Below are positions 34,352-43,928 of a DNA stretch of 64,000 bases, one piece after another (position 1 is the stretch's first letter; the number at the start of each line of letters is the position of its first letter). The translations under genes were made by a program, and so were the position numbers. The notes below the pieces were generated by a model. It was not told the origin of the DNA. It saw only the letters and a program-made list of their open reading frames with translations, and ran no database searches. The stretch covers positions 1 to 64,000 of the forward strand of contig QKIH01000044.1 in the NCBI GenBank assembly GCA_003249645.1. The letters run 5' to 3'. The stretch is from Desulfobulbaceae bacterium (lineage in GTDB: Bacteria; Desulfobacterota; Desulfobulbia; Desulfobulbales; Desulfocapsaceae).

Positions 34352-35338
34352 ATGAAGACATCATCCACCACCCTTGATTCACCAATCGTTTTTATCTATA
34401 ATTCTTTAGTGATATCAAGACATAGCCATACACGTTTTGTATCGTTGATTTTGTTTATTTTCCTCCTTTCATTCCCACAGATCAGTTTTGCGGAAAAAAC
34501 ATATCCTATTGTTTTCGGTTTTTCCCAGTCTATTTTAGGATCAAACATTAATGTCAATGATGCAACCGCTGCAGTTAAAACATGGACTAATTCCCTGACT
34601 AAGTCGGCTCATATCCCTGCAGAACCCAAGCCGGTTGTCTTTGAAAGCATCGATGAAACGTACCAGGCTCTTCGCAACAAGGAAGCAGAAGTGTTTTTTC
34701 TGACACTGCCTGAGCTTTATCCTGTAGTCGATGCAATGGATGACACGATCATGCTCATGCCGGTCACCAATGGCACAATTTCTGAGCAGTATATCCTGCT
34801 CACCAATAAATCATCAGGCATCAAAACCCCAGAACAGCTCATTGGAAAAGATCTGATCATATTTGTCAACTCAAGGACATCATTAGCTCCTTATTGGCTT
34901 GAAACAACGCTGAAAGAAAATGGCATGAAAGCACAGAAAGATTTTTTTTCAATGGTCACCAATGTATCAAAACTAAATGATGCTGTTTTGCCGGTTTTTT
35001 TCAACAAAGCGGCTGCCTGTCTTGTTTCAAAAAGCGGCTTTGACACTCTTGCTGAGCTTAACCCGCAAATAGCGAAACAACTTCATGTGATAATGCAATC
35101 TCCTGAATATATCCCAAGCGGGCTCTTTTTCAGGAAAGATTATGAGTCGCCGATAAAAGAAAGAATTGTCGAAGATCTGGCCGATTGGCTAGTATCTACC
35201 GATGGCAAACAGCTGCTTACAATCTTCCAACTTGAAAGCCTCAGTATTGAAAACAGCACCTGTCTTGAAAATAGTGTTAATCTGCTTCGAAAACATGAGA
35301 CCCTGTTAAAACCAGAAAATATTAGCCTGCATGATTAA
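34352..35338 (+). CDS. PhnD-like periplasmic substrate-binding protein (copy 2 of 3)
   Basis: A paralogue of its two neighbours. The leader is long (about 48 residues), with a hydrophobic stretch LILFIFLLSFPQISFA and cleavage before EKTYP. The mature part has FGFSQSILGSNINVNDATAA, VKTWTNSL, SRTSLAPYWLETTL and PVFFNKAAACLVSKSGFDT, aligning closely with copy 1 throughout. The ORF track begins at a TTG (34337); the ATG at 34352 is preferred. It begins 18 nt after copy 1 and its end comes within or just before the start of copy 3, so the three are one transcriptional unit. Confidence 0.78.
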   Translation: MKTSSTTLDSPIVFIYNSLVISRHSHTRFVSLILFIFLLSFPQISFAEKTYPIVFGFSQSILGSNINVNDATAAVKTWTNSLTKSAHIPAEPKPVVFESIDETYQALRNKEAEVFFLTLPELYPVVDAMDDTIMLMPVTNGTISEQYILLTNKSSGIKTPEQLIGKDLIIFVNSRTSLAPYWLETTLKENGMKAQKDFFSMVTNVSKLNDAVLPVFFNKAAACLVSKSGFDTLAELNPQIAKQLHVIMQSPEYIPSGLFFRKDYESPIKERIVEDLADWLVSTDGKQLLTIFQLESLSIENSTCLENSVNLLRKHETLLKPENISLHD

Positions 35339-35369
35339 CAAATACCTTGAGACACAAGGTTGTTGCTCT

Positions 35370-36293
35370 ATGAGACAGCTTGAATTTCTATCTTTTTTAT
35401 TTCTTTTTCTGTTTTTTACTCCGCTCTCTTCTTATTCTGCTGACGTATCTGAACCACCTGTTCATTGTTTCACTTTTGGTATTTCTGCAGTTAACTTTGG
35501 CGGACTCAATAAAAATGACACGACCGCATCCTTGAAAGCCTGGACTCACGCGATCATTTATGAAGAAAAGTTTAACCTTTCACTCCAGATTGATCTGTTT
35601 AACTCATTTGAAGAGCTTAACAGCAAGTATGACAAACAGGAAATTGATGCCGCTTCAATAAATGTCGGCGAATTCATGCAGCTTCATGAAAAGCCTTCAT
35701 ATGTTTACATTCCAACGTACAATAACAGCCCTTTTATCAGATATGCACTTGTTGTTCGGAAAAAAGATGCGACAAATGTATTCAAACAGCTGTCTCGCGG
35801 ACATATTGCTTTTCATGATTCCCCAAAGATGATTTACGCAGTTCCCTGGCTTCAGCTCTTCCTACTGAAGATGCAACCAGAATCAGGGAATAAAGAAAAG
35901 ATAGGCTCTCTATCTCGAAATCTCCATCAGGCAGAAAATCCCTCCAAAGCAATCTTCGAGGTCTTTTTCCATCAGGCTGTTGCGGCCCTTGTAACTTTGG
36001 AATCCTATCAGCTGGCCTGCGAGCTTAATCCGCAGTTGCAGAATAATCTTGAAACAGCAGCCATTTCACCGGAACTTATCGCAGCAATGTTTTTACTCCG
36101 CCCTTCTTTTCAGGCTTCATACCGCAAACAGCTGGAGGAATATTTAGAAACAATGCACACAACCACTGCCGGCAAACAGGTATTGACCACATTTCAAAGT
36201 GAAAAAATAATCAAATATCCGATTTCCATTCTTCAAACAACAATGGAGCTTATTACAGCTCACCGAAGCAACTTTTCTAACGAAGGAATATGA
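35370..36293 (+). CDS. PhnD-like periplasmic substrate-binding protein (copy 3 of 3)
   Basis: The most divergent of the three. A canonical signal peptide (MRQLEFLSFLFLFLFF..., cleavage near YSA|DVS) supports the ATG at 35370; an upstream in-frame ATG at 35331 overlaps copy 2. Conserved blocks remain: FTFGISAVNFGGLNKNDTTA, LKAWTHAI, EVFFHQAVAALVTLESYQLA and GKQVLTTFQSEK. The SRTSLAPxWL block of copies 1-2 is replaced by DSPKMIYAVPWLQ, so its ligand pocket probably differs. It is followed after 118 nt by a membrane-bound histidine kinase whose periplasmic loop is the natural docking site. Confidence 0.75.
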   Translation: MRQLEFLSFLFLFLFFTPLSSYSADVSEPPVHCFTFGISAVNFGGLNKNDTTASLKAWTHAIIYEEKFNLSLQIDLFNSFEELNSKYDKQEIDAASINVGEFMQLHEKPSYVYIPTYNNSPFIRYALVVRKKDATNVFKQLSRGHIAFHDSPKMIYAVPWLQLFLLKMQPESGNKEKIGSLSRNLHQAENPSKAIFEVFFHQAVAALVTLESYQLACELNPQLQNNLETAAISPELIAAMFLLRPSFQASYRKQLEEYLETMHTTTAGKQVLTTFQSEKIIKYPISILQTTMELITAHRSNFSNEGI

Positions 36294-36411
36294 TGGAAAT
36301 AATAACCAGCATATGCTGTCTCCGTACCACGCACCATTTCTTGCTTTACAATTTTTGCCGTGATATGAGTTAATTATTGTCAAACATCTTATTAATATCA
36401 GTGACAAGCAA

Positions 36412-38646
36412 ATGAAAGGCATTAGTACCTCACTAAAGACACACGATAAAAAAAAGAAAGGTTTCACCATTGCCGTCCGCATAGGCCTGCTTATCTGGAT
36501 GGTTGCGGTTGCAACGCTCTTTATTTTTGTTGTTGTAACTATCCCGCAGCAGAAAAATATCTATATAGAAAACCTCTTTTCAAAATCCAACGGACTGGCT
36601 GTTTCTCTCCACGATGTTGCAGCCGGGGCAGCAATTAATGAAGATTTTGCCAGTGTTGTCAGCGCTGCACAGACACTGCTTGCAGGTGATCCTGACCTCG
36701 AATTTCTTGTTGTCATGAAAAACAACGGTTTTTCTCTGGTCATCGAGCAGGATAAGTGGAGTGTCCAGGAGCTTACATCGGATTACTGGCTTGATAGAAA
36801 ACGTGAGTCGTCTGGTCTGCTTGAAACGGTACCGGTTGTAGACAAGAGAGTTTTTCACTTTATTCAGCCTTTTGATTATTCAGGTATTCAATGGGGATGG
36901 ATCCATGTTGGTCTCTCACTGCAATCATATGACCAGAGCATCAGCTCACTATATCTGAACACCGTTATTCTCGGCCTTTTTTGTATCGTTTTCAGCCTCT
37001 TTTTCTCAGCTGTTTATGCCAAACAGATAGTAAAGCCCATTATCGTACTGCAGTCAGTGTTTCACCAGGTAACTAACGGAGATTTATCTGTACGAGCTGA
37101 TGCGAGAAGAAAAGATGAACTAGGCAGTCTTGCTGCTTCGTTCAATTCAATGACCGACACCCTCTTGCGGAGGGATCTCATACTGGAAAGTGTTCGTTTT
37201 GCCGCCCAGCGTTTTCTGCAGGTTCCGGATTGGCAAGACACAATCGTCGAGATTCTTGAAAGAATTGGCGTGGCGGCTGACGCCAATCGCGCCTCTGTTT
37301 ACAGAAATTTTGTTAATGATAAGAACGAACTTTGCACCATCAGGGATTTCGAGTGGGCTGCAGAAGGTTATGACACCTTAGTCCACCATATCGTTTCCGG
37401 ACATTTCAATGTGCACGCTTTTAAGTTTAACTCTTGGGCTGAGGCTCTTGGCGGAAACAATATTGTCAAAAAGAATTTTTCTGATTTAAACAAAGCCGAA
37501 CAAGTAATATGTGCAAAGCTTGATATAAAATCAATCATTCTCTCCCCGGTCTTTGTTTCAGGTCGCTGGTGGGGCAGCATAATTCTTGAAGATTGCGTCA
37601 AAGAACGTCACTGGACCGATGCAGAAGAAGACAGTCTTAGGACTGCAGCAGACATACTCGGTGCAACGATCGCCCGGCAACAGGTTCAGGAAGCACTTAT
37701 AGAGGCAAAATCAACCCTTGAATCCAGAGTTGACGAACGCACCCGCGAATTAAAAGAGCAGTTTATCAAAAAAGAACAGGCCTTAAAAGAACTCGAAGAA
37801 GCCCAGAGTTCACTACTGGAGATGTCTCGTGCTGCAGGTATGGCAGAGGTCGCCACCGGAGTTCTGCATAATGTTGGAAACGTGCTGAACTCTGTCAACG
37901 TTTCCTGCACCCTGCTTGTCGATCAGCTCCGTGAATCTCGGATTTCAAATATCTCTAAATTATCAGAACTCATTAATCAGCAGGGAGAAGATCTCCCGTC
38001 CTTTTTGACAACCGATGAACGCGGACGCCAAATCCCTACCTATCTCAAATCGCTTGCCGATGCTTTAAAGAAAGAACACGACACATTATTTAAAGAAACT
38101 GAATCATTGGCCGGCAGGATAGAACACATAAAAGAGATTGTTGCAATGCAGCAGAACTACGGCAGGGTTTCCGGCATCATAGAATCAATTGACCCTCATC
38201 AATTGATGGAAGACGCCCTGATGCTCAATTCCGGCGCTCTTGTTCGCCATAATATTGTCGTCTTAAAAGAATATGCAGATGTTCAGTCTATTCAGGTTGA
38301 TAAACATAAAGTTTTGCAGATACTGCTTAACCTCATCAATAACGCCAAATATGCCTGCTCAGAAGCAGACATTTCTGGTAAAAAAATCCGCCTGAAAATT
38401 TACCAGATAGACGGGGAAGTCTATTTCGAAGTCATTGATAATGGTATCGGCATTTCTGAAGAAAATCTCACCAATATCTTTCGCCACGGTTTCACCACTC
38501 GCCGTTCCGGCCATGGGTTTGGTCTTCACAGCGGAGCACTGGCTGCACGCGAACTGAATGGAGTACTGTTTGCACAAAGTGAGGGCCGAGGAAAAGGTGC
38601 AACATTTACTTTAAAACTTCCATTGAACACACCAAGTCAGAAGTAA
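36412..38646 (+). CDS. Membrane sensor histidine kinase (HAMP-GAF) downstream of PhnD-like genes
   Basis: A 744-aa inner-membrane kinase. TM1 (about 21-45) and TM2 (about 183-205) enclose a periplasmic domain of some 135 residues. HAMP (about 205-258), GAF (about 275-420) and a coiled coil (about 425-475) follow. The dimerisation/phosphoacceptor region is unusual: it has MAEVATGVLHNVGNVLNSVN (His near 486) in place of a standard HisKA H-box (such as SHEIRTP). HATPase_c has DNGIGIS (about 676) and GHGFGLHSG (about 701). It ends in TAATG, so the next kinase is translationally coupled. It probably receives the signal from the PhnD-like receptors and passes phosphate to the REC-GGDEF-EAL protein. 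Confidence 0.88.
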   Translation: MKGISTSLKTHDKKKKGFTIAVRIGLLIWMVAVATLFIFVVVTIPQQKNIYIENLFSKSNGLAVSLHDVAAGAAINEDFASVVSAAQTLLAGDPDLEFLVVMKNNGFSLVIEQDKWSVQELTSDYWLDRKRESSGLLETVPVVDKRVFHFIQPFDYSGIQWGWIHVGLSLQSYDQSISSLYLNTVILGLFCIVFSLFFSAVYAKQIVKPIIVLQSVFHQVTNGDLSVRADARRKDELGSLAASFNSMTDTLLRRDLILESVRFAAQRFLQVPDWQDTIVEILERIGVAADANRASVYRNFVNDKNELCTIRDFEWAAEGYDTLVHHIVSGHFNVHAFKFNSWAEALGGNNIVKKNFSDLNKAEQVICAKLDIKSIILSPVFVSGRWWGSIILEDCVKERHWTDAEEDSLRTAADILGATIARQQVQEALIEAKSTLESRVDERTRELKEQFIKKEQALKELEEAQSSLLEMSRAAGMAEVATGVLHNVGNVLNSVNVSCTLLVDQLRESRISNISKLSELINQQGEDLPSFLTTDERGRQIPTYLKSLADALKKEHDTLFKETESLAGRIEHIKEIVAMQQNYGRVSGIIESIDPHQLMEDALMLNSGALVRHNIVVLKEYADVQSIQVDKHKVLQILLNLINNAKYACSEADISGKKIRLKIYQIDGEVYFEVIDNGIGISEENLTNIFRHGFTTRRSGHGFGLHSGALAARELNGVLFAQSEGRGKGATFTLKLPLNTPSQK

Positions 38647-41600
38647 TGCCAAAATCAAGACGTAATAAGCAGAAAATTCTTTCAGCTCCTAAAAACAGGG
38701 AATCGCCTCCTCTGTTGATAGACAGGAATTCTCTGCTCTGGCAGCTCATTGAGTCGTCCACTGATGGTTTGGGCATTTTAGACCATGATTTCAAACTGAT
38801 TTTATGTAATCACTCTTTCGCCAGCTCTCTTGGTTATTCGGTTGAGGATTTAACAGGAAAACATGCCTGGTATTGGGATGCAAAATATAGTTCGAAAGAA
38901 GCATTCATTTCGGATGTCTCGATTAACAACAGTCTTCCCAGCAAATTCGAAACACAGCATCGTCGAAAAGATGCAACTATTATAGATGTTGAAATCACCC
39001 TTACCACTACGAACGTAGAGGGCAGCGGCGTCTACATGTTCGTAAGCAAAGACATCACCGAGCAGAAACAGGAAAAGCGCAACCTTCTGCAAACCAGATT
39101 CGCCATGGAAAACGCCAAAGACAGCTGCTCCTGGTTTGATGCACAGGGCAACATTGTCTACGCGAATCATTCTGCTTGCAGAGTTCTTGGCTTTTCTAAA
39201 AAACAAATGCTCTCTAAAACCATATTTGATATAGACCCCAACTATACCCGCGCGGGATATACAAAACTGGTTAATAAACTGAAAAAACAGGGATCATGTC
39301 TTTTTGAGAGCACTCACATTACCAGCGACGGCAGAATTTTCCCGGTTGAGATCAGTGCAAATTATTTTAAGGATAGCAGCAACTTCTACATCTGTGTCTT
39401 TGACAGGGATATAACAACACGCAAAATTGCCGAAGAGGCGCTGCAAGAACACAGTAAAATTCTAGAAGAGAATGTATCAAAACGAACAAGTGAACTTTTA
39501 GAGGAAATTAAAAGAAGACAGCTGTCAGAGAAAGCATTGCAGAAAAGCGAGGCAACCTTTAAAGCTCTTTCTGAAAACTCATTGGATGTCATAATGCGTT
39601 TTGACAGAAAGTATAAACTGCTCTATGTCAATCCGGCAGTGCAGTCTATCACCAGTTACACGCCTGATGATCTTATCAATAATTCATTTTCCGATCTCGA
39701 AAAGGCCAAACCAATTGCACCATATCTCAACAGTGCATTGGAAAAGGTTTTTACCAGCGGGAAACTGCACCAGATCGAGTTTATGCTGCCGAACGGGATA
39801 TGGATCGAAAGTCTGCTCTCTCCGGAGTTTAATCGCAAGGGAGATGTATCCGCAGTTGTTTCAACTTCGAGAAATATAACCATACACAAACAGACCCTGG
39901 CCAAACTTAATATCTACAACCAGCTGCAGCAGCTGCTCACAGATCTGGCACTGACATTTATCAATCTCCCGCTGCATGAAACCACCAGCGCTGTGAAAAA
40001 AGCACTTGCCGAGATAGCCTCATTTGTCAGCGCCGATCACGCGTTTATCGTCCATTACGACTATAACAGAAGAACATGTACAAATACCTACTCATTCAGG
40101 AGAAAAGGTTTCAAGTCAAAGAGTGCGCTCCCCTACTCCAGCTTTATCGACAGCATCAACAGCAAGAAAGGGCAAAAAATTCTACATATCCCCGATAGTT
40201 GCATGTTGCCGGAAAACCACAAGTTCAAAAATTTTATGCTTCAAAGCGGCATGACAAGCTTGATTATTGTTCCCATGTTAATCGGCTCTGAAGTTACAGG
40301 TTGTGTCGGATTTGAAACATACGGTCATGGTCATAACTATTCGGAACAGGAACAACAGCTGCTTTCAATTTTCACCCAGCTTCTAGTCAATATTGACAAA
40401 CGGAATGAAACCGAAAGCGCCTTGAAGGAGCAGCATTCATTTCAGGAAATCATTGCCTCCATCGCAGTCAGATTTGTGACAGTAACTGAAAGCAATCTCA
40501 GTGAACTTATAGCCAACACACTGCTGCAGATTGACAGATTCTTCAACTTTGACCGTTCTTCATTCATATTTGATGGTTTTTCCCGGATCAAAACAATAAA
40601 TAGCATTGACGTAGTTGATCACCAAGTGCAGGGCGGCACTTTAAAATGCCCAATGATTCACCCCGTTATCAGGGATAATTTCCTCGAAAAGGATAATATT
40701 TTCAGGCAACAGACTATTTTTCATTTCCCTGTCACTGAAAAGATTCAAAGTAAAAATAAAGCATGGATGCCTTACTTTGCTGAAAATAGCATCAAATCAG
40801 CACTCTATCTATCCTGTAAAACCGATCAGAAAGTTTATGGCATTCTGGGTTTTGAGATGAAAAAAGACTATTCCCAATGGTCCCAGGCTCAAATAAACGG
40901 ACTGGTTATCGTCGCCCAGATATTGGGATATACTCTCGCCAACCTTGAAGCAAGAAAGGCATTGCTGGCCGCAAAGGTAAATCTCGAATCCAGAGTTGAT
41001 GCAAGAACACATGAACTTATTAAACAGATAAAAGCCCGCGAGAAAACGATGGAGGATCTAGCTAAAGCCCAGTCAAGTCTGCTTGAAGCTTCACGTTCCG
41101 CAGGGATGGCTGAGGTCGCAACCAACGTCCTGCACAACGTCGGCAATGTTTTAAACAGTATTAATGTGTCATGCAACATGCTCTCCGGCACCCTGAAACA
41201 ATCAAGATTATCAAATCTGAGCAAAATTACTGAAATGCTTCATGCTGCTAACGGGGGTTACACACATTTTCTGACCCTTGATGAAAAAGGAAAGCATATC
41301 CCTGAATATCTTGTTTCTCTTGCTCCGCAATTAGAAAAAGAACAGCAGACGCTGCTGGATGAAGTGCGGCTTTTAAGCGATAAAATCGACCACATAAAAA
41401 AAATTGTTAATATGCAGCAGGGGTTCGGCAGGGTTCATGGCATATTCGAGAACCTTTTCCCTGAAAAGCTTTTTGAAGATGCCTTGTCACTTTCAACCTC
41501 TTTACTGCATAAACACAATGTAACAGTAGATAAAGTTTTTCATGATGTTCCTGAAATAAGTTCAGACAAACATAAGATCATGCAAATTCTGTTAAACATG

Positions 41601-41909
41601 ATCACCAATGCATGCAATGCATTTGAAAAATATGACAGCAACAGAGACAATGTTATTACACTTGGTCTTTCCCTCGCCGACAATAATGCTATACAATTTC
41701 TTGTAAAAGATAACGGGACAGGTATTCTGAAAGAAGATATCAATAAAATTTTTCTCTATGGCTTTACGACAAGACAGAAAGGTCACGGATTCGGTCTGCA
41801 CAGTGGTGCACTTGCCGCAAGTCAGCTGGGTGGAACGTTAAGAGCATCAAGTGAAGGTTCAGGATGCGGAGCAACATTTATCCTGGAATTGCCATTACAA
41901 AAAAAATGA
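38646..41909 (+). CDS. Soluble PAS/GAF histidine kinase, paralogue of the upstream kinase
   Basis: A 1087-aa cytoplasmic kinase with no membrane helix. Three PAS domains (about 30-140, 150-265, 300-415; GLGILDHDFKLILCN opens the first), two GAF-like domains (about 430-575 and 600-760) and a long coiled coil lead to the same noncanonical H-box as its neighbour (MAEVATNVLHNVGNVLNSIN, His near 828). HATPase_c follows, with DNGTGI (about 1021) and GHGFGLHSGALAAS (about 1046). The C-terminal third is clearly paralogous to the upstream kinase, while the sensory half is different. Its ATG overlaps the previous stop by 1 nt. Two kinases with one shared output would integrate periplasmic and cytoplasmic signals. 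Confidence 0.88.
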   Translation: MPKSRRNKQKILSAPKNRESPPLLIDRNSLLWQLIESSTDGLGILDHDFKLILCNHSFASSLGYSVEDLTGKHAWYWDAKYSSKEAFISDVSINNSLPSKFETQHRRKDATIIDVEITLTTTNVEGSGVYMFVSKDITEQKQEKRNLLQTRFAMENAKDSCSWFDAQGNIVYANHSACRVLGFSKKQMLSKTIFDIDPNYTRAGYTKLVNKLKKQGSCLFESTHITSDGRIFPVEISANYFKDSSNFYICVFDRDITTRKIAEEALQEHSKILEENVSKRTSELLEEIKRRQLSEKALQKSEATFKALSENSLDVIMRFDRKYKLLYVNPAVQSITSYTPDDLINNSFSDLEKAKPIAPYLNSALEKVFTSGKLHQIEFMLPNGIWIESLLSPEFNRKGDVSAVVSTSRNITIHKQTLAKLNIYNQLQQLLTDLALTFINLPLHETTSAVKKALAEIASFVSADHAFIVHYDYNRRTCTNTYSFRRKGFKSKSALPYSSFIDSINSKKGQKILHIPDSCMLPENHKFKNFMLQSGMTSLIIVPMLIGSEVTGCVGFETYGHGHNYSEQEQQLLSIFTQLLVNIDKRNETESALKEQHSFQEIIASIAVRFVTVTESNLSELIANTLLQIDRFFNFDRSSFIFDGFSRIKTINSIDVVDHQVQGGTLKCPMIHPVIRDNFLEKDNIFRQQTIFHFPVTEKIQSKNKAWMPYFAENSIKSALYLSCKTDQKVYGILGFEMKKDYSQWSQAQINGLVIVAQILGYTLANLEARKALLAAKVNLESRVDARTHELIKQIKAREKTMEDLAKAQSSLLEASRSAGMAEVATNVLHNVGNVLNSINVSCNMLSGTLKQSRLSNLSKITEMLHAANGGYTHFLTLDEKGKHIPEYLVSLAPQLEKEQQTLLDEVRLLSDKIDHIKKIVNMQQGFGRVHGIFENLFPEKLFEDALSLSTSLLHKHNVTVDKVFHDVPEISSDKHKIMQILLNMITNACNAFEKYDSNRDNVITLGLSLADNNAIQFLVKDNGTGILKEDINKIFLYGFTTRQKGHGFGLHSGALAASQLGGTLRASSEGSGCGATFILELPLQKK

Positions 41910-41918
41910 GAATGTGTA

Positions 41919-43775
41919 ATGAAATCCGACCATAAGGCCAGCAATAACAGGATCATTATTATTGACGACAACGTCGCTATTCATGATGATTTTAAAAAAA
42001 TACTTGTTAAAGAGGGTGATGACAATCGTGATCTGGAAGATTTGGAATCCCTTCTATTCGGTTCCGCCATACCTGGTAATACTGGAATTCAGTTTGAGAT
42101 AGATTGTGCTCTCCAGGGAAAAGAAGGCTGGGAAATGGTTAAGAACGCCAGGGAAAACGAAAAGCCGTATGCCCTGGCCTTTGTTGATGGACGCATGCCT
42201 CCTGGCTGGGATGGAATTGAAACAATCAAGCATCTCTGGGAGATTTCTCCAGAGCTGCAGATAGTGCTGTGTACCGCATACGCTGATTATTCTTGGAAAG
42301 AGATTCAAGATGTTCTCGGTAAAAGCGACAGCCTTCTTATCCTGAAAAAACCTTTTGATAATGTTGAAGTCCTTCAGCTTACTCACGCTTTAACACGAAA
42401 ATGGGAATTGAATCAGGAAATCCAGGGAAGACTCCATCATCTTGCCTATTATGATAACCTGACCGGCCTTCCCAACCGCGCTCTTTTTGTCGACAGACTC
42501 ACCCTTGCTCTAGAGGCCGCCCAGCGTGACAAGTATAAGGGCGCGCTTCTTTTTATTGATCTGGACAACTTTAAACGAATAAACGACACACTGGGGCACA
42601 GTGTTGGCGATGAACTGCTGAGAATCATGGCGCAGCGGATTCTTCTTTCCCTTCGCAATACAGATAAGGTGTCACGCCCTATAATCCCTGAAACGGCCGC
42701 AAGACTCGGCGGAGACGAGTTCACCATTGTCATACCTGAACTCTACGGCAATGAACGTGCAGCAGTTGTAGCAAGACGCATAGAAAAACAGCTCGCAGAA
42801 CCGGTGCATCTCGGCAATCATGAATTTATCATCACCTCCAGCATCGGCATTGCCATTTTCCCTGATGACGGCAACGATGTGGAATCCCTTCTGAAAAATG
42901 CTGATCTTGCCATGTATTTTTCTAAAAACAGCGGCCAAGGACGTTTCAATTATTACCGGGAATCGATGAACGAAGCAGCTCTTCGGCGTCTCACCATTGA
43001 AAACCATCTGAGAATTGCCATTGAACACAAAGAGCTTGAATTGTACTACCAGCCTCAGGTCAATATCACAAATAACAAAATCACCGGCTTTGAAGCGCTA
43101 CTGAGATGGCATAATGAAGATCTTGGAACGCTTTCTCCACTTGAATTCATTCCGGTTGCGGAAGAAAGCGGTCTCATTCTCTCTCTTGGCGACTGGGTGA
43201 TACGCACGGCATGCAAACAGGCCAAAGCCTGGTTTGATAAAGGATATCATTTTGAGCGGATCGCGGTAAATGTCTCAGTACGACAATTCACCCACCCTGA
43301 TTTTGCTGAAAAAGTACTCGCCATAGTAGAGGAATTCGATCTGACGCCAAATACGCTTGAAATTGAAATAACTGAAAGTCTTCTGATGCAGGATTTTGAA
43401 AAACTGGTGAAAAATCTCGAAAATTTGAGAAAGCATGGAATTCAGATTTCCGTCGACGACTTTGGTACCGGCTATTCGAGTCTCAGCCGCCTCAAGGAAA
43501 TACCAATTGACAGCTTGAAAATAGACAGGACATTTATTGTCGGAATTGAAAAAGACGGTAGAGATCTTTCAATTATTGAAGCAATCATAGCCATGGCCAA
43601 AGGGATGCATCTGCGCGTCATCGCTGAAGGGGTTGAAACCAGCAAACAGCTGAATTATCTCCTTAATAAACAATGTTATGAGGCACAGGGATATCTCTAC
43701 AGCAGGCCCGAGCCAGCAGAACAAATTGAACAGTTTCTTCAACAGGGGGCGTTTTTAAAACCGGCCCTAAACTAG
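41919..43775 (+). CDS. Response regulator with GGDEF and EAL domains (c-di-GMP turnover)
   Basis: A 618-aa cytoplasmic regulator. The N-terminal REC domain (1-155) begins IIIDDNVAIHDDFKKIL, carries an insertion of about 35 residues after the first helix, and has phospho-Asp near 89 (FVDGRMPPGWDG) and Lys in LKKPFD. GGDEF follows with an intact active site RLGGDEF (about 265) but no RxxD inhibitory site just upstream. EAL has FEALLRWH (about 391), VNVSVRQF, ITESLL, DDFGTGYSSL and VIAEGVET, so the phosphodiesterase residues look complete. Either or both activities are possible. Its position 10 nt after two kinases without REC domains marks it as their output. Confidence 0.92.
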   Translation: MKSDHKASNNRIIIIDDNVAIHDDFKKILVKEGDDNRDLEDLESLLFGSAIPGNTGIQFEIDCALQGKEGWEMVKNARENEKPYALAFVDGRMPPGWDGIETIKHLWEISPELQIVLCTAYADYSWKEIQDVLGKSDSLLILKKPFDNVEVLQLTHALTRKWELNQEIQGRLHHLAYYDNLTGLPNRALFVDRLTLALEAAQRDKYKGALLFIDLDNFKRINDTLGHSVGDELLRIMAQRILLSLRNTDKVSRPIIPETAARLGGDEFTIVIPELYGNERAAVVARRIEKQLAEPVHLGNHEFIITSSIGIAIFPDDGNDVESLLKNADLAMYFSKNSGQGRFNYYRESMNEAALRRLTIENHLRIAIEHKELELYYQPQVNITNNKITGFEALLRWHNEDLGTLSPLEFIPVAEESGLILSLGDWVIRTACKQAKAWFDKGYHFERIAVNVSVRQFTHPDFAEKVLAIVEEFDLTPNTLEIEITESLLMQDFEKLVKNLENLRKHGIQISVDDFGTGYSSLSRLKEIPIDSLKIDRTFIVGIEKDGRDLSIIEAIIAMAKGMHLRVIAEGVETSKQLNYLLNKQCYEAQGYLYSRPEPAEQIEQFLQQGAFLKPALN

Positions 43776-43928
43776 GTGGTTGTGAATCGGTTGTTTTTAG
43801 CAAATGCATTTATTTTAAAACACCAGGAGTCCTGTTTATTCTTGCTATTATTGATGAATTGTTTACTTATTTGTCTTTATAATTCACATATACAATTTTC
43901 AATTTAAAAGAAAACCTAACATCTTTTT
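43776..43928 (+). promoter_or_regulatory. Promoter region of the KS-ACP-CrtI locus
   Basis: The 153-nt AT-rich gap has TATAAT at 43878-43883, 46 nt before the KS start, without a good -35. An AGGA-G-TCCT stem near 43825 could be part of a weak terminator for the regulator upstream. It is the only sizeable gap before the biosynthetic locus. Confidence 0.35.

Noticed and set aside
33410-36293. Phosphonate ABC transporter
   Set aside because: Three binding proteins but no permease or ATPase gene in either direction; the neighbours are kinases.
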